From an uncultured Lachnospiraceae bacterium (GTDB lineage Bacteria; Bacillota; Clostridia; Lachnospirales; Lachnospiraceae), in assembly GCA_902786365.1 (NCBI GenBank), contig CADACD010000007.1:1-64000 (forward strand): 64,000 nt of DNA, in the 5' to 3' direction. Within the stretch, counting starts at the first letter, position 1; each line of letters begins with the position of its first letter. A model generated the notes under the pieces. That model had not been told where the DNA came from. It searched no databases and saw only the letters and a program-made list of their open reading frames with translations. Positions 23,144 through 33,072 of this stretch are shown here, in pieces. The position numbers and the translations under genes are program-made.

Positions 23144-24289
23144 ATGAGTAAAGATTACAGATTGATTAAAACGGATGGTCTGGCAAAGCGGGGGGAACTT
23201 GTAACAGTTCACGGAACAATTCAGACACCCGTATTCATGAATGTTGGAACAATAGCAGCGATAAAAGGAGCTGTATCTACAGATGATTTGCGGCAGATAA
23301 AAACACAGGTGGAGCTTTCAAACACATATCACCTTCATGTCAGACCGGGAGATGAAATTGTAAAAAAATTAGGTGGGCTTCATAAGTTTATGAACTGGGA
23401 TAAACCTATCCTTACTGATTCCGGCGGATTTCAGGTATTTTCGCTTGCCGGTCTTAGGAAGATTAAAGAAGAAGGCGTATATTTTAACTCACACATTGAC
23501 GGAAGAAAGATTTTCATGGGACCGGAGCAGAGTATGCAGATACAGTCAAATCTTGCATCAACGATCGCGATGGCTTTTGATGAGTGTGCACCAAGCACAG
23601 CTGATGAAAAATATATCAGAAATTCTGTTGAGAGAACAACAAGATGGCTCATAAGATGCAAAGATGAGATGAAAAGACTGAATTCGTTGGAAGATACGAT
23701 TAACAAAAATCAGATGTTATTCGGCATCAATCAAGGCGGAGTTTTTGAGGATATCAGAAAAGAACATGCAGATATTATTTCAGAGCTAAATCTTGACGGG
23801 TACGCCATCGGAGGTCTGGCAGTTGGAGAGTCGCATGAAGAGATGTACAGAATTCTTGATGAAACAATTCCACATCTGCCAAAGGATAAGCCGACATATC
23901 TGATGGGAGTTGGAACTCCGGCGAACATATTAGAGGCAGTTGAAAGAGGTGTTGATTTCTTTGACTGTGTTTATCCAAGCAGAAATGGACGACATGGACA
24001 TGTTTATACAAATGCCGGTAAATTGAATTTGTTTAATGCGAAATATGAATTGGATGCAAAACCGATAGAGGAAGGCTGTAATTGTCCGGCATGCCGTTCC
24101 TATTCAAGAGCATACATAAGACATCTTTTAAAGGCAAAAGAAATGCTTGGAATGAGATTATGTGTATTGCATAATTTGTATTTTTATAATACAATGATGG
24201 AGGAAATTCGTGAAGCCATTGATAATGGATGTTATTCGGAATATAAAAAACAGAAGTTAGATGGTTTTTTAGAGAATGATACTAAGTAA
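23144..24289 (+). CDS. tgt: tRNA-guanine transglycosylase
   Basis: A 381-residue enzyme that exchanges guanine-34 for preQ1 in tRNAs with GUN anticodons (queuosine pathway). It shows the substrate-pocket motif DSGGFQVFSL, GGLAVGES, the DCVYPSR nucleophile region and a zinc site starting CNCPACRSY with a downstream His. It is followed after 32 bp by yajC, a common pairing in bacteria. Confidence 0.97.
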   Translation: MSKDYRLIKTDGLAKRGELVTVHGTIQTPVFMNVGTIAAIKGAVSTDDLRQIKTQVELSNTYHLHVRPGDEIVKKLGGLHKFMNWDKPILTDSGGFQVFSLAGLRKIKEEGVYFNSHIDGRKIFMGPEQSMQIQSNLASTIAMAFDECAPSTADEKYIRNSVERTTRWLIRCKDEMKRLNSLEDTINKNQMLFGINQGGVFEDIRKEHADIISELNLDGYAIGGLAVGESHEEMYRILDETIPHLPKDKPTYLMGVGTPANILEAVERGVDFFDCVYPSRNGRHGHVYTNAGKLNLFNAKYELDAKPIEEGCNCPACRSYSRAYIRHLLKAKEMLGMRLCVLHNLYFYNTMMEEIREAIDNGCYSEYKKQKLDGFLENDTK

Positions 24290-24321
24290 TGCTAAATAAT
24301 ACAAAAACAGGAGGATTTTAA

Positions 24322-24663
24322 ATGAATACAGCGTTAACAATACTTACAGCTTCGGAAAGCCCTGGAAGTTCAGGTGGCTCTGCTATTGTAATGATGATTG
24401 CGTATGTGGTTGTAATAGGACTATTCCTTTATTTTTTGATGATAAGACCACAAAAGAAGCAGCAGGAACAGATGAATAATTTATTATCAACATTAGAGAC
24501 CGGTGACAGTGTCCTTACATCAGCCGGATTTTATGGTGTGGTGATTGATATCAATGATGATGTTGTTATTGTTGAATTTGGAAATAATAAGAATTGTCGT
24601 ATTCCAATGCAGAAATCAGCTATTGTAGATATAGAAAAGGCTGAAGATGGTATAGAAAAATAA
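24322..24663 (+). CDS. yajC: Preprotein translocase accessory subunit YajC
   Basis: A 113-residue membrane protein with one N-terminal helix (about 24-42), the typical IRPQKKQQEQ turn and a soluble KOW-like C-domain (GDSVLTSAGFYGVV). It associates with SecDF-YidC at the translocon. AGGAGG precedes the ATG. It is probably co-transcribed with tgt; secD and secF are not in the window. Confidence 0.95.
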   Translation: MNTALTILTASESPGSSGGSAIVMMIAYVVVIGLFLYFLMIRPQKKQQEQMNNLLSTLETGDSVLTSAGFYGVVIDINDDVVIVEFGNNKNCRIPMQKSAIVDIEKAEDGIEK

Positions 24664-24750
24664 ACCAGCTTATCAGAAAAAATTCAAAATACATCTTGCT
24701 TTAAGATATATTTAGTGATATACTGCATAAGAATATAAGAGAGAACAAAA

Positions 24751-24898
24751 GTCTTCGGGGCATGGTGAAATTCCATACCGGCGGTAAAGCCCGCGAGCGA
24801 TACATAGTATGTAATGTATCTGCATGATTTGGTGAAATGACAAGGTGGTGTCCTTACATTAATTCCAAAGCCGACAGTAAAGTCTGGATGAGAGAAGC
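24751..24898 (+). promoter_or_regulatory. FMN riboswitch (RFN element)
   Basis: The conserved FMN-aptamer blocks are visible in order: CTTCGGGGCATGGTGAAATT, CCGGCGGTAAAGCCCGCGAGC, a variable arm, GATTTGGTGAAATGACA-type sequence, and CCGACAGTAAAGTCTGGATG ending AGAGAAG. It precedes the rib operon. When FMN binds, the downstream terminator should form and stop expression. Confidence 0.97.
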
Positions 24899-24933
24899 AT
24901 TTGATTTTAAAGAAATTTTAAGATGAGATTAGT

Positions 24934-24976
24934 AAAAGTCCTGATGATATTGTTAAAATATTATCAGGACTTTTTT
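24934..24976 (+). terminator. Riboswitch-controlled terminator
   Basis: AAGTCCTGATGATAT pairs with ATATTATCAGGACTT and is followed by TTTTTT. It lies between the FMN aptamer and ribD, so it is the expression platform. Confidence 0.9.
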
Positions 24977-25067
24977 GGTATCTGGCCAAAGATATGAATG
25001 AAGATACATAACAAATTCAATTGAAAAATCAAGACAGACAGAATTTGAGCAGAAAGAGAGGTGTAAT

Positions 25068-26273
25068 ATGATAGGATATAATGAAGAAGAAGCAAGAAAG
25101 TATATGAAACGTGCAATTAAAATAGCCAAAACTGCCTGTGGACACACATCACCGAATCCTATGGTAGGATGTGTTGTGGTGAAGAATGGAAGGATAATCA
25201 GCGAGGCATGCCATGAAAGATATGGTGAGTTTCATGCAGAACGTAATGCGTTGATAAGATGTGTGGAAGATACAAGTGGTGCTGATTTATATGTGACCTT
25301 GGAACCTTGCTGTCACCATGGCAAGACACCTCCATGTACAGATATCATTATCGAAAAGAAAATAAAAAGGGTGTTTGTGGGAAGCCTGGACAGCAATCCT
25401 TTGGTTGCCGGACATGGAATTTCTATTTTACAAGAGCATGGCATAGAGGTTATCACAGGGATATTAGAGGAAGAGTGCCTTAAAATGAATGAGATTTTCT
25501 TTCACTATATCACGAATAAAACACCGTTTACTGCTGTAAAATATGCGATGACACTTGATGGAAAAATTGCTGCATATACAGGAGATTCAAAATGGATTAC
25601 GAATGAAAAGTCAAGAGAGCATGTGCATTATTTAAGAAAGAAATATTCAGGCATCATGGTTGGAATCAATACAGTGATAAAAGATAATCCGATGCTTAAT
25701 TGTCGGACAGAAGCAGGTGTTAATCCGGCAAGAATTATCGTTGATTCAACACTCAGGTTTCCGATGGAAGAAAATCATATAATAGAAACAGCAAAAGAGA
25801 TAAGGACAATTATTGCCTATAGTAAGAGTAACGAGAATGAATGCCTTCTTAAGAAAAAGTGCGAACTTTTTCAAAAGGGAATTGAGGTCATCAGCGTGCC
25901 GGCAGATGAGAAAATAACATATGAGAAGAAGATATCGTTAGAAGAAAAACAGATAGATATAAAAACAGATGTGGAATCAATTGAAAAACATCACCAAGAA
26001 GTCAGCATGAAAAATCTAATGGTAATATTAGGCGGGATGAAAATTGACAGTGTACTAATCGAAGGTGGAGGCGAAATCAATGCATCTGCATTTGAGGCAG
26101 GGATTGTTAATAAGGTTTATGCTTATATAGCACCGAAAATTATTATGGGAAGAGATGCGAAATCTCCGGTAAGCGGTGAAGGAATTCCTTTAATGATGGA
26201 TGCGGTTACATTAAAAGATATATCAGTGAAAGAATTTGATGGCGATATATTGGTGGAAGGATATGTGAGATAG
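25068..26273 (+). CDS. ribD: Bifunctional riboflavin deaminase/reductase
   Basis: A 401-residue enzyme that deaminates and then reduces the pyrimidine intermediate of riboflavin synthesis. The deaminase domain (1-145) has zinc motifs HAERNAL and PCCHHGKTPPC; the reductase domain (about 150-400) begins at FTAVKYAMTLDGKIA and has the IEGGG motif. It is somewhat longer than usual because of a Lys/Glu-rich insert around residues 270-315. GAGGTG precedes the ATG. It is the first gene of the FMN-riboswitch operon. Confidence 0.97.
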   Translation: MIGYNEEEARKYMKRAIKIAKTACGHTSPNPMVGCVVVKNGRIISEACHERYGEFHAERNALIRCVEDTSGADLYVTLEPCCHHGKTPPCTDIIIEKKIKRVFVGSLDSNPLVAGHGISILQEHGIEVITGILEEECLKMNEIFFHYITNKTPFTAVKYAMTLDGKIAAYTGDSKWITNEKSREHVHYLRKKYSGIMVGINTVIKDNPMLNCRTEAGVNPARIIVDSTLRFPMEENHIIETAKEIRTIIAYSKSNENECLLKKKCELFQKGIEVISVPADEKITYEKKISLEEKQIDIKTDVESIEKHHQEVSMKNLMVILGGMKIDSVLIEGGGEINASAFEAGIVNKVYAYIAPKIIMGRDAKSPVSGEGIPLMMDAVTLKDISVKEFDGDILVEGYVR

Positions 26274-26960
26274 ATGTTTACAGGATTGATTGAAGAAATA
26301 GGAAAAGTAAAACAGATTAGCATTGGAGCAAACTCAGGAACAATATACATTACAGCGAAGGAAATATTAAAAGATGCAAAAATAGGAGACAGTATAGCTG
26401 TCAATGGTGTGTGCCTTACAGCTACACATATTAGTAGAGATATATTTTCGGCAGATGTAATGGCAGAGACTTTCAGAAGAAGTTCGTTAAAAGAATTAAG
26501 AGCAGGCTCCTATGTCAATCTTGAAAGAGCGATGGCAAATAATGGGAGATTCGGAGGACATATTGTATCAGGACATATTGACGGAACAGGTGAGATTTTA
26601 GATATCAGCAAAGAAGAAAACGCAGTATGGTATACCATATCGGCAGATGAAAATATACTTCATTATGTGGTTGAAAAAGGTTCTATTGCAATTGATGGAA
26701 TAAGCCTTACAGTGGCATATGTGGATGATACATGTTTTAAAGTTTCGATTATCCCTCATACCGCAGGTGAGACAATTCTTCAGTACAAGGATAAGGGGAA
26801 TATTGTCAATCTCGAATGCGATATTATAGGTAAATATGTGGAAAAACTGATAATTGGTTCTGCAAAAGATAATATTTATACTGCGCATTTTTCACGTGAA
26901 CAGCAGAATAAAAATCATGGCAATATTACAATGGAATTTCTGGCAGAAAATGGATTCTAG
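26274..26960 (+). CDS. ribE: Riboflavin synthase alpha chain
   Basis: A 228-residue enzyme that converts two 6,7-dimethyl-8-ribityllumazine molecules to riboflavin. It has two lumazine-binding repeats: MFTGLIEEIG with SIAVNGVCLTA, and GGHIVSGHIDGTG with SIAIDGISLTVA. The ATG directly abuts the ribD stop codon, so the two are translationally coupled. Confidence 0.97.
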   Translation: MFTGLIEEIGKVKQISIGANSGTIYITAKEILKDAKIGDSIAVNGVCLTATHISRDIFSADVMAETFRRSSLKELRAGSYVNLERAMANNGRFGGHIVSGHIDGTGEILDISKEENAVWYTISADENILHYVVEKGSIAIDGISLTVAYVDDTCFKVSIIPHTAGETILQYKDKGNIVNLECDIIGKYVEKLIIGSAKDNIYTAHFSREQQNKNHGNITMEFLAENGF

Positions 26961-27080
26961 TCCGATAATTGCATGTATTTTTATAAAAGTATAACTATAT
27001 ACAACAGATGATAAGAGATAAATAGTAAATAATCAATTAGAAAAAAATATAGATATCAGACAGAATGGAGGAATAGCAGA

Positions 27081-28283
27081 ATGAAGGAAATAGGAACAAT
27101 TGAACAGGCACTTCATGATTTAAAAAATGGGAAAGTGATTCTTGTGATTGATGATCCTGACAGAGAAAATGAGGGAGATTTAATCTGTGCAGCAGAGTTT
27201 GCAACACAAGAGAATGTCAATTTTATGGCAAGTGATGCAAAAGGGCTGATCTGTATGCCGATGAGCAAAGAGTGGTGTGAAAAACTTGGTCTGACTCAGA
27301 TGGTGGAAGAAAATACAGATAACCATTCCACAGCATTTACAGTTTCAATTGACCATATTGACACGACAACAGGTATTTCAGCAAAAGAACGTTCATATAC
27401 TGCAATGAAGACAGTTGAAGATGGAGCAAAGCCACAGGATTTCAGAAGACCGGGACATATGTTTCCACTTGAGGCAAGAGAGGGAGGCGTGCTGAAAAGA
27501 GCAGGTCATACAGAGGCGACAGTGGACTTAATGAAACTGGCAGGATTAAAACCGGTAGGATTATGTTGTGAGATTATGAGAGAAGACGGACTGATGATGA
27601 GAACGACAGAACTTCTAGAATTTGCAGAAAAGAAAAATCTTACTGTTATCACAATAGAAGACTTGATTAAATTCAGACTGGAAAAAGAAAGTCTCGTAAA
27701 GAAAAAAGCGATAACGAAATTGCCTACAAAATATGGTGAATTTATCATACATGGTTATGAAAATATATTAAACGGTGAGCATCATGTGGCACTTACAATG
27801 GGAGATGTGTCAGATGGTGAGCCTGTATTATGCAGGGTACATTCTGAGTGCCTGACAGGGGATGTGTTCGGTTCACAGAGATGTGACTGTGGTGAACAGC
27901 TTGATGCGGCGATGAAAGCAATTGCCAAGGAAGGAAGGGGAATCCTTCTTTACATGAGACAGGAAGGAAGAGGCATAGGCTTGATTAATAAGTTAAAGGC
28001 GTATGAACTTCAGGAACAGGGATACGATACCGTTGAGGCAAATGTTAAATTGGGATTTGCACCTGACCTTAGGGACTATGGAATAGGTGCCCAGATTTTA
28101 TATGATTTGGGTGCAAAGAAACTGCGTCTGCTTACGAATAATCCGAAAAAGATTTCGGGATTGTCAGGATATGGAATCTCTATAGAAGAGAGAGTCCCGA
28201 TTCAGATAGCAGCAGGAAAATATGATTTATTCTATCTTAAGACAAAGCAGGAAAAGATGGAACATATGACAGATTATGAGTAA
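27081..28283 (+). CDS. ribBA: Bifunctional DHBP synthase / GTP cyclohydrolase II
   Basis: A 400-residue fusion enzyme. Residues 1-200 are 3,4-dihydroxy-2-butanone-4-phosphate synthase ([10 protein letters not shown] motif). Residues 205-400 are GTP cyclohydrolase II with zinc ligands in [16 protein letters not shown] and the GTP-binding RQEGRGIGL stretch. It supplies both starting branches of riboflavin synthesis. GGAGG precedes the ATG. Confidence 0.97.
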   Translation: MKEIGTIEQALHDLKNGKVILVIDDPDRENEGDLICAAEFATQENVNFMASDAKGLICMPMSKEWCEKLGLTQMVEENTDNHSTAFTVSIDHIDTTTGISAKERSYTAMKTVEDGAKPQDFRRPGHMFPLEAREGGVLKRAGHTEATVDLMKLAGLKPVGLCCEIMREDGLMMRTTELLEFAEKKNLTVITIEDLIKFRLEKESLVKKKAITKLPTKYGEFIIHGYENILNGEHHVALTMGDVSDGEPVLCRVHSECLTGDVFGSQRCDCGEQLDAAMKAIAKEGRGILLYMRQEGRGIGLINKLKAYELQEQGYDTVEANVKLGFAPDLRDYGIGAQILYDLGAKKLRLLTNNPKKISGLSGYGISIEERVPIQIAAGKYDLFYLKTKQEKMEHMTDYE

Positions 28284-28376
28284 ATAGATGTGCTAGAGAA
28301 ATATGCAAAACAGCAGATAAGTATAAAATCAGCATAAATAATAATAACAATGTAAAATAAAGAAAGGAAAAATATC

Positions 28377-28841
28377 ATGAAAGTATTAGAAGGAAAAGTA
28401 GTAAGTACAGGAGCAAGAATAGGAATTGTAGCATCAAGATTTAATGAGTTTATTGTATCAAAACTTGTATCAGGAGCTGAGGATGCATTAGTAAGACATG
28501 GTGTGGAGTCAGACAGCATTACACTTGCATGGGTTCCGGGGGCATTTGAGATTCCTGTTGTTGCAAAGAAAATGGCAGCAAGTGGAAGATATGATGCAGT
28601 GATATGTCTTGGCGCAGTCATCAGAGGTGCGACAAGCCATTATGATTATGTTTGTGCAGAGGTCAGCAAGGGTGTTGCGGCAGTAGGATTAGAGACAGGT
28701 ATACCGACATTATTTGGTGTCATCACAACAGATACGATAGAACAGGCAATTGAGAGAGCCGGAACAAAAGCAGGTAATAAGGGATATGATGTTGCATGCT
28801 CTGCCATTGAAATGATTAACCTTTTTAAAGAATTGAAATAA
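28377..28841 (+). CDS. ribH: 6,7-dimethyl-8-ribityllumazine synthase
   Basis: A 154-residue lumazine synthase that condenses the two branch products; it normally forms pentamers or icosahedra. The motifs [10 protein letters not shown] and [14 protein letters not shown] carry active-site residues, including the His. GAAAGGAA precedes the ATG. It is the last gene of the rib operon. Confidence 0.97.
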   Translation: MKVLEGKVVSTGARIGIVASRFNEFIVSKLVSGAEDALVRHGVESDSITLAWVPGAFEIPVVAKKMAASGRYDAVICLGAVIRGATSHYDYVCAEVSKGVAAVGLETGIPTLFGVITTDTIEQAIERAGTKAGNKGYDVACSAIEMINLFKELK

Positions 28842-28853
28842 TAATGAATATTG

Positions 28854-28887
28854 TAAAAAAGCGGACCAAACGGTCCGCTAAAAAAAG
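28854..28887 (-). terminator. Terminator between ribH and the ferritin-like gene
   Basis: AGCGGACC (28860-28867) and GGTCCGCT (28872-28879) form an 8-bp GC-rich stem. A-runs flank it, giving T-runs when read on the minus strand, so it best serves the minus-strand ferritin-like gene. On the plus strand no T-run follows. Confidence 0.75.
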
Positions 28888-28971
28888 GTGAATGAAAATG
28901 AGAAATTATTAACTTTAAACTGTTTATAAGAAGAATTATAACAGTTTAATTAAGAAATGATAATGACTACA

Positions 28972-29433
28972 TTAATTAGTCATTCCATTAGCAGTTTTGT
29001 ACTTATAAATCATTTCCGCATGATTCTGTTCTTCTGTCTGAATGTTATTGAATAATTTTCTTACTTCCGGATCGCCGAACTGGAATAATTCGTCATTGTA
29101 AGCTGTGGAGACATATTTTTCTGTAGTGATAGTGTCTGTGCACAGATACTGGTCATAATCCTTGTCATCCTGATTGAAACTTCCAATATAAGTAGGAGCC
29201 GGATTATAATTTGTTGTTGCATTGTCCATGACTTTCATATCAGGACATGTTCCACTTAACAATTGTGAAAGAGAATTGTAATGCTTTTCTTCATCCTGTC
29301 TGATTGTTCCAAACAGACTTTTCAGTTCATTATCCCTTGCAAGGTTTTCGTATTCAGTGTATTTTTGAATACAGAGCTGTTCCTGAGCCTGCAAATCCTG
29401 AATTAAAGATTTTTGTTTTTCTGTTAAATTCAT
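28972..29433 (-). CDS. Ferritin-like / CotF-type spore-coat family protein
   Basis: A 153-residue mostly helical protein with paired Glu and Glu-x-x-His-type sites (YTEYENLA, EEKHYNSL, TEKYVSTAYNDELFQF, EEQNHAEMIYKY), as in ferritin-like coat F (CotF) family proteins. The second ATG (29433) is preferred: AAGGAG lies 8 bp upstream of it but only 2 bp from the first ATG (29439). A Tyr/Asp-rich middle region of about 35 residues interrupts the helices. A spore-coat or metal-binding role is a family inference. Confidence 0.7.
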   Translation of the reverse strand: MNLTEKQKSLIQDLQAQEQLCIQKYTEYENLARDNELKSLFGTIRQDEEKHYNSLSQLLSGTCPDMKVMDNATTNYNPAPTYIGSFNQDDKDYDQYLCTDTITTEKYVSTAYNDELFQFGDPEVRKLFNNIQTEEQNHAEMIYKYKTANGMTN

Positions 29434-29540
29434 GCTCATAACTCCTTTATAAAATATTTTACACTGTTAGTATTGACGTAAAAAAGGAAAATATACAAAG
29501 CCTGCAAATCTTTTTTTAAATTTTTCTATTTGTATTATCA

Positions 29541-31085
29541 TCATTTTAAAGATTTTCTCAATCCTTTTGGATAGTGGTTTTTCATTATGCCGGATGATAA
29601 TTTTCCGAATCCTATGCTGTAACCATTTACAGCAATCAGATACCAGCCTTTTTCTCCATCGTAAGAAAATGTTTCGCCGTTAATGTATTTGTAGATGATA
29701 TCAGCATCACTATTTTGGGTAGTGTTAACGTTTTCGGTAACACCACTATTTTCGGTAATGTTATGATTTTCAGATACCGGCAAAGAAATATTAATCACAT
29801 TTCTGACATCAGAAGGTGATAATGCAAGAGCTATTGAGTGTGCAGGCTCAAAACGGTTTTTTAAAAAAGTTCCAAGCAGCAGTCCGGCACGAAGTACTTT
29901 TATTCCATCAAGGGGAGGACATATTACGGGTACAACATAAAGATTGTCACCGAACATGATATGTGTTCCGGCAGGCTTGTTGATAAAAAAACTGTCTGCA
30001 AAATTCAAATATTCTTTGATGGATTTGTCTTTGACACCTTTTATACGCTTTAATTTTTTTGGGGCATCACTTTCAGTAGTTTCATGAAAAGGTTTCTTTT
30101 CAAGTACAGCCACAAAATGTCCTTCACCCTTTAGCCTGTGAGGCAGCATTCTGATAGTATATGGAATGGTCTGTAAAAAACCATTTGCTTTTGTTACATC
30201 AGTATCAGAAAGACACATCTTGGCAAATGAAACGGATCCATCTGACATACCATCATACTTCTTTACGTCGACAAGGAAAAAATCGGGATTTCTCAGCAGA
30301 AAGTGAATGATTGTTCCCTCGTTTTCTTCGGGAGAAAATGTACATGTAGAATAGACAATTCTGCCACCTGTTTTTAGCATAGTAGCAGCATTATCTAAGA
30401 TTTCTGCCTGTCTTTTGGCACAATTTATCACATTGTCAGTACTCCATTCATCACAGGCAGTGGTATTTTTTCGAAACATTCCCTCACCGGAACAAGGTGC
30501 ATCAACCATAATCTTATCAAAGAATTCTGGGAAAAAATGAGCCAGACGTTCGGAAGATTCGTTTGTGACAACGGCATTTCTTATTCCCATACGTTCTATA
30601 TTTTCAGATAGTATTTTGGCACGACTTGGAATGATTTCGTTACTGATTAAAAGACCTTCTCCGTTCATTTTTCCGGCAATCTGTGTACTTTTTCCGCCGG
30701 GAGCGGCACATAAATCAAGCACAGTTTCGCCGGGATTAATATCTAGGTACTCGGCAGGAGCCATCGCACTGGCCTCTTGAATATAGTATGCACCTGCCTC
30801 GTGCAGGGGATGTTTTCCAGGACGGATGTTCTCGTCATAATAGAATCCGGTGTTGCACCATCTTACAGGAGTAAGAGAGCAGCCTAAAGCGTTTTCTAAG
30901 TGTTGTACTTCTTTAGATAGTGGATTGCAACTGTCCTTAATATCAATATCGCTAGTATTTGTGCTGTGTTTTAAGGGATTAATTCTAAGGGAATGATAAT
31001 TTGCTCTATCATAACTTGCGATGAAATCGTCATATTCATTGGCAAGCATTTCTTTCATTCGTGCTTTAAATTTGATGGGAATCAT
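29541..31085 (-). CDS. RsmF/NOL1-NOP2-sun type rRNA (cytosine-C5) methyltransferase
   Basis: A 514-residue SAM-dependent RNA m5C methyltransferase. The Rossmann domain shows DLCAAPGGKST (SAM), DAPCSGEGMFRK and YSTCTFSPEEN, which carry the two catalytic Cys residues. The C-terminal part resembles RsmF accessory/PUA-like domains; an insert with NITENSGVTENVNTTQNS (about 437-455) is low-complexity. Position-specific activity (RsmB or RsmF type) cannot be fixed from sequence. It is monocistronic on the minus strand. Confidence 0.9.
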   Translation of the reverse strand: MIPIKFKARMKEMLANEYDDFIASYDRANYHSLRINPLKHSTNTSDIDIKDSCNPLSKEVQHLENALGCSLTPVRWCNTGFYYDENIRPGKHPLHEAGAYYIQEASAMAPAEYLDINPGETVLDLCAAPGGKSTQIAGKMNGEGLLISNEIIPSRAKILSENIERMGIRNAVVTNESSERLAHFFPEFFDKIMVDAPCSGEGMFRKNTTACDEWSTDNVINCAKRQAEILDNAATMLKTGGRIVYSTCTFSPEENEGTIIHFLLRNPDFFLVDVKKYDGMSDGSVSFAKMCLSDTDVTKANGFLQTIPYTIRMLPHRLKGEGHFVAVLEKKPFHETTESDAPKKLKRIKGVKDKSIKEYLNFADSFFINKPAGTHIMFGDNLYVVPVICPPLDGIKVLRAGLLLGTFLKNRFEPAHSIALALSPSDVRNVINISLPVSENHNITENSGVTENVNTTQNSDADIIYKYINGETFSYDGEKGWYLIAVNGYSIGFGKLSSGIMKNHYPKGLRKSLK

Positions 31086-31255
31086 GGGTTTACCTCACAT
31101 TTTTTTAATTTATATAGTTGATTACTGCGATTATACCATGTAATGGGTGTAGGGACAAGGATGGAAGGCTCAAAATATATATGAAAAAAATTTTGTCTTT
31201 GTGTGAGTTAAGAAAGTTTTGCAAGTTGTGAAAAATGCAAGATGTATATTTTCAA

Positions 31256-31285
31256 TTGACACATTACGATAATATAGAGTATAAT
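31256..31285 (+). promoter_or_regulatory. Promoter of the trpB-like gene
   Basis: Consensus TTGACA (31256-31261) and TATAAT (31280-31285) with 18-bp spacing. It lies in the 340-bp gap before the trpB-like gene. Around it are short repeats containing TGCATAAT; I see no T-box or leader-peptide attenuator. Confidence 0.85.
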
Positions 31286-31425
31286 TCTAACAGTGCATTT
31301 TGCATAATGAAATTGTTCATGATTGAGACAATTATAACAATAATGCATAATTATATAAAATAATAGAAATATGAAGCCGTATTATTATAGGGTAATGAGA
31401 ATAAACGAAGAAAGGATATTAAAAA

Positions 31426-32802
31426 ATGAGCGAAAAAAAAATTCCTTACAAAATTTATCTTGAAGAAAGCGAGATACCAAAGCAGTGGTACAATGTACGT
31501 GCTGATATGAAGAATAAGCCGGCACCACTTTTAAATCCTGCGACATTAGAGCCTATGACAGCAGAAGAACTCGGAGGCGTGTTCTGTGAGGAGTTGGTAA
31601 AGCAGGAACTTGATGAGACAACAGCCTATATTGACATACCGCAGGAGATACAGAATTTCTACAAGATGTACAGACCATCTCCGCTTGTACGAGCATATTG
31701 TCTTGAGGAAAAACTTCAGACACCGGCAAAGATTTATTACAAGTTTGAAGGAAATAACACAAGTGGAAGCCACAAGCTCAATTCGGCAATTGCACAGGCA
31801 TATTATGCAAAGAAGCAAGGATTAAAAGGTGTAACAACAGAGACAGGAGCAGGACAGTGGGGTACAGCATTGTCAATGGCATGTGCTTATTTTGACCTTG
31901 ATTGTAAGGTATATATGGTAAAAGTTTCATATGAACAGAAACCTTTCAGACGTGAAGTGATGAGAACATACGGAGCATCGGTAACACCTTCACCATCTGA
32001 AACAACGAATATAGGAAGAAAGATTTTAGCAGAACATCCGGGAACAACAGGAAGTCTTGGATGTGCGATTTCAGAAGCAGTTGAAGTTGCAACAACGAAT
32101 GAAGGGTACAGATACGTACTAGGAAGTGTGTTAAATCAGGTAATGTTGCATCAGTCAGTGATAGGTCTTGAGACAAAGGCAGCACTTGATAAATATGGAA
32201 TTACACCGGACATTATCATTGGATGTGCAGGCGGCGGTTCTAACCTTGGAGGACTGATTTCTCCATTCATGGGTGAAAAATTAAGAGGAGAAAAGGATTA
32301 CAGAATTATCGCAGTAGAACCGGCATCATGCCCAAGCTTCACAAGAGGTAAATATGCATATGATTTCTGTGACACAGGAAATATCTGTCCGCTTGCGAAG
32401 ATGTATACACTTGGCAGCAGCTTTATCCCATCAGCAAATCATGCAGGAGGACTTCGTTTCCATGGTATGAGTACCACACTTTCACAGCTTTACCATGATG
32501 GATATATGGAGGCGAGAAGTGTAGAGCAGACAGCGGTATTTGAGGCTGCTACACAGTTTGCAAGAATAGAGGGAATCCTTCCGGCACCGGAGAGCAGTCA
32601 TGCTATCAGAGTAGCTATCGATGAGGCACTCAAGTGTAAAGAGACAGGAGAAGAAAAGACAATTGTATTCGGACTTACCGGAACAGGTTATTTTGATATG
32701 GTAGCATATGAGAAGTATAACAACGGTGAAATGACAGATTATATTCCTACAGATGCAGATTTACAACCTGGATTTGATGCACTGCCTAAGGTTGATAAAT
32801 AA
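31426..32802 (+). CDS. trpB: TrpB2-type tryptophan synthase beta-like PLP enzyme
   Basis: A 458-residue PLP enzyme of the longer TrpB2 class. It makes tryptophan from indole and serine. The PLP Lys is Lys117 in GSHKLNSA; the glycine-rich phosphate loop is GCAGGGSNLGG; the YYKFEGNN stretch and the EHPGTTGSLGCAISEAVE region are typical of TrpB2. It is alone, not in a trp operon and without trpA, as is common for TrpB2, which may salvage indole. AAGGA lies upstream of the ATG. Confidence 0.9.
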   Translation: MSEKKIPYKIYLEESEIPKQWYNVRADMKNKPAPLLNPATLEPMTAEELGGVFCEELVKQELDETTAYIDIPQEIQNFYKMYRPSPLVRAYCLEEKLQTPAKIYYKFEGNNTSGSHKLNSAIAQAYYAKKQGLKGVTTETGAGQWGTALSMACAYFDLDCKVYMVKVSYEQKPFRREVMRTYGASVTPSPSETTNIGRKILAEHPGTTGSLGCAISEAVEVATTNEGYRYVLGSVLNQVMLHQSVIGLETKAALDKYGITPDIIIGCAGGGSNLGGLISPFMGEKLRGEKDYRIIAVEPASCPSFTRGKYAYDFCDTGNICPLAKMYTLGSSFIPSANHAGGLRFHGMSTTLSQLYHDGYMEARSVEQTAVFEAATQFARIEGILPAPESSHAIRVAIDEALKCKETGEEKTIVFGLTGTGYFDMVAYEKYNNGEMTDYIPTDADLQPGFDALPKVDK

Positions 32803-32835
32803 ATTGGATTCAAAATAGATAGTAATTAATTGATT

Positions 32836-32877
32836 AGGCATTAGGACACGAATTAGTGGCCTGATGCCTATTTTTTT
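32836..32877 (+). terminator. Terminator of the trpB-like gene
   Basis: AGGCATTAGG (32836-32845) pairs with CCTGATGCCT (32860-32869), with one G-U pair, followed by seven T residues. Confidence 0.9.
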
Positions 32878-32879
32878 GA

Positions 32880-32960
32880 AAATACATGCATTGAATATGT
32901 ACTTTCCAGAACCATTCTGACCGACAAATCCCATTACTGTGCCTTGAATAATATGTGATT
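32880..32960 (-). pseudogene. Relic of an ABC transporter ATPase (Walker A fragment)
   Basis: On the minus strand from about 32960 to 32890 one frame reads SHIIQGTVMGFVGQNGSGKY, matching the start of an ABC ATPase around the Walker A P-loop (GxVMGFVGxNGxGKS/T). The required Ser/Thr after Lys is Tyr, and neither side continues as a gene, so this is a short remnant. It suggests a deleted ABC transporter once lay between the trpB-like gene and tRNA-Glu. Confidence 0.6.
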
Positions 32961-33024
32961 AGACCGAAGAATCATTGGATTATGATTCAAGTGAGTTATA
33001 TCGTCAAAAAAATAAAAAAAGTGC

Positions 33025-33053
33025 TTGCATTTTTTGACATTCTATTGTATACT
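33025..33053 (+). promoter_or_regulatory. Promoter of tRNA-Glu
   Basis: TTGCAT (33025-33030) and TATACT (33048-33053) with 17-bp spacing, 20 bp upstream of the tRNA. Confidence 0.75.
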
Positions 33054-33072
33054 ATCACAGTAGCAATTGTGA

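Noticed and set aside
24664..25067. A coding gene between yajC and ribD
   Set aside because: The gap is taken up by the FMN riboswitch and its terminator; the ORFs seen are shadows.
31286..31425. T-box or trp attenuator in the TrpB2 leader
   Set aside because: No AGGGTGGNACCGCG-like T-box sequence, no Trp-rich leader peptide and no terminator in the leader.
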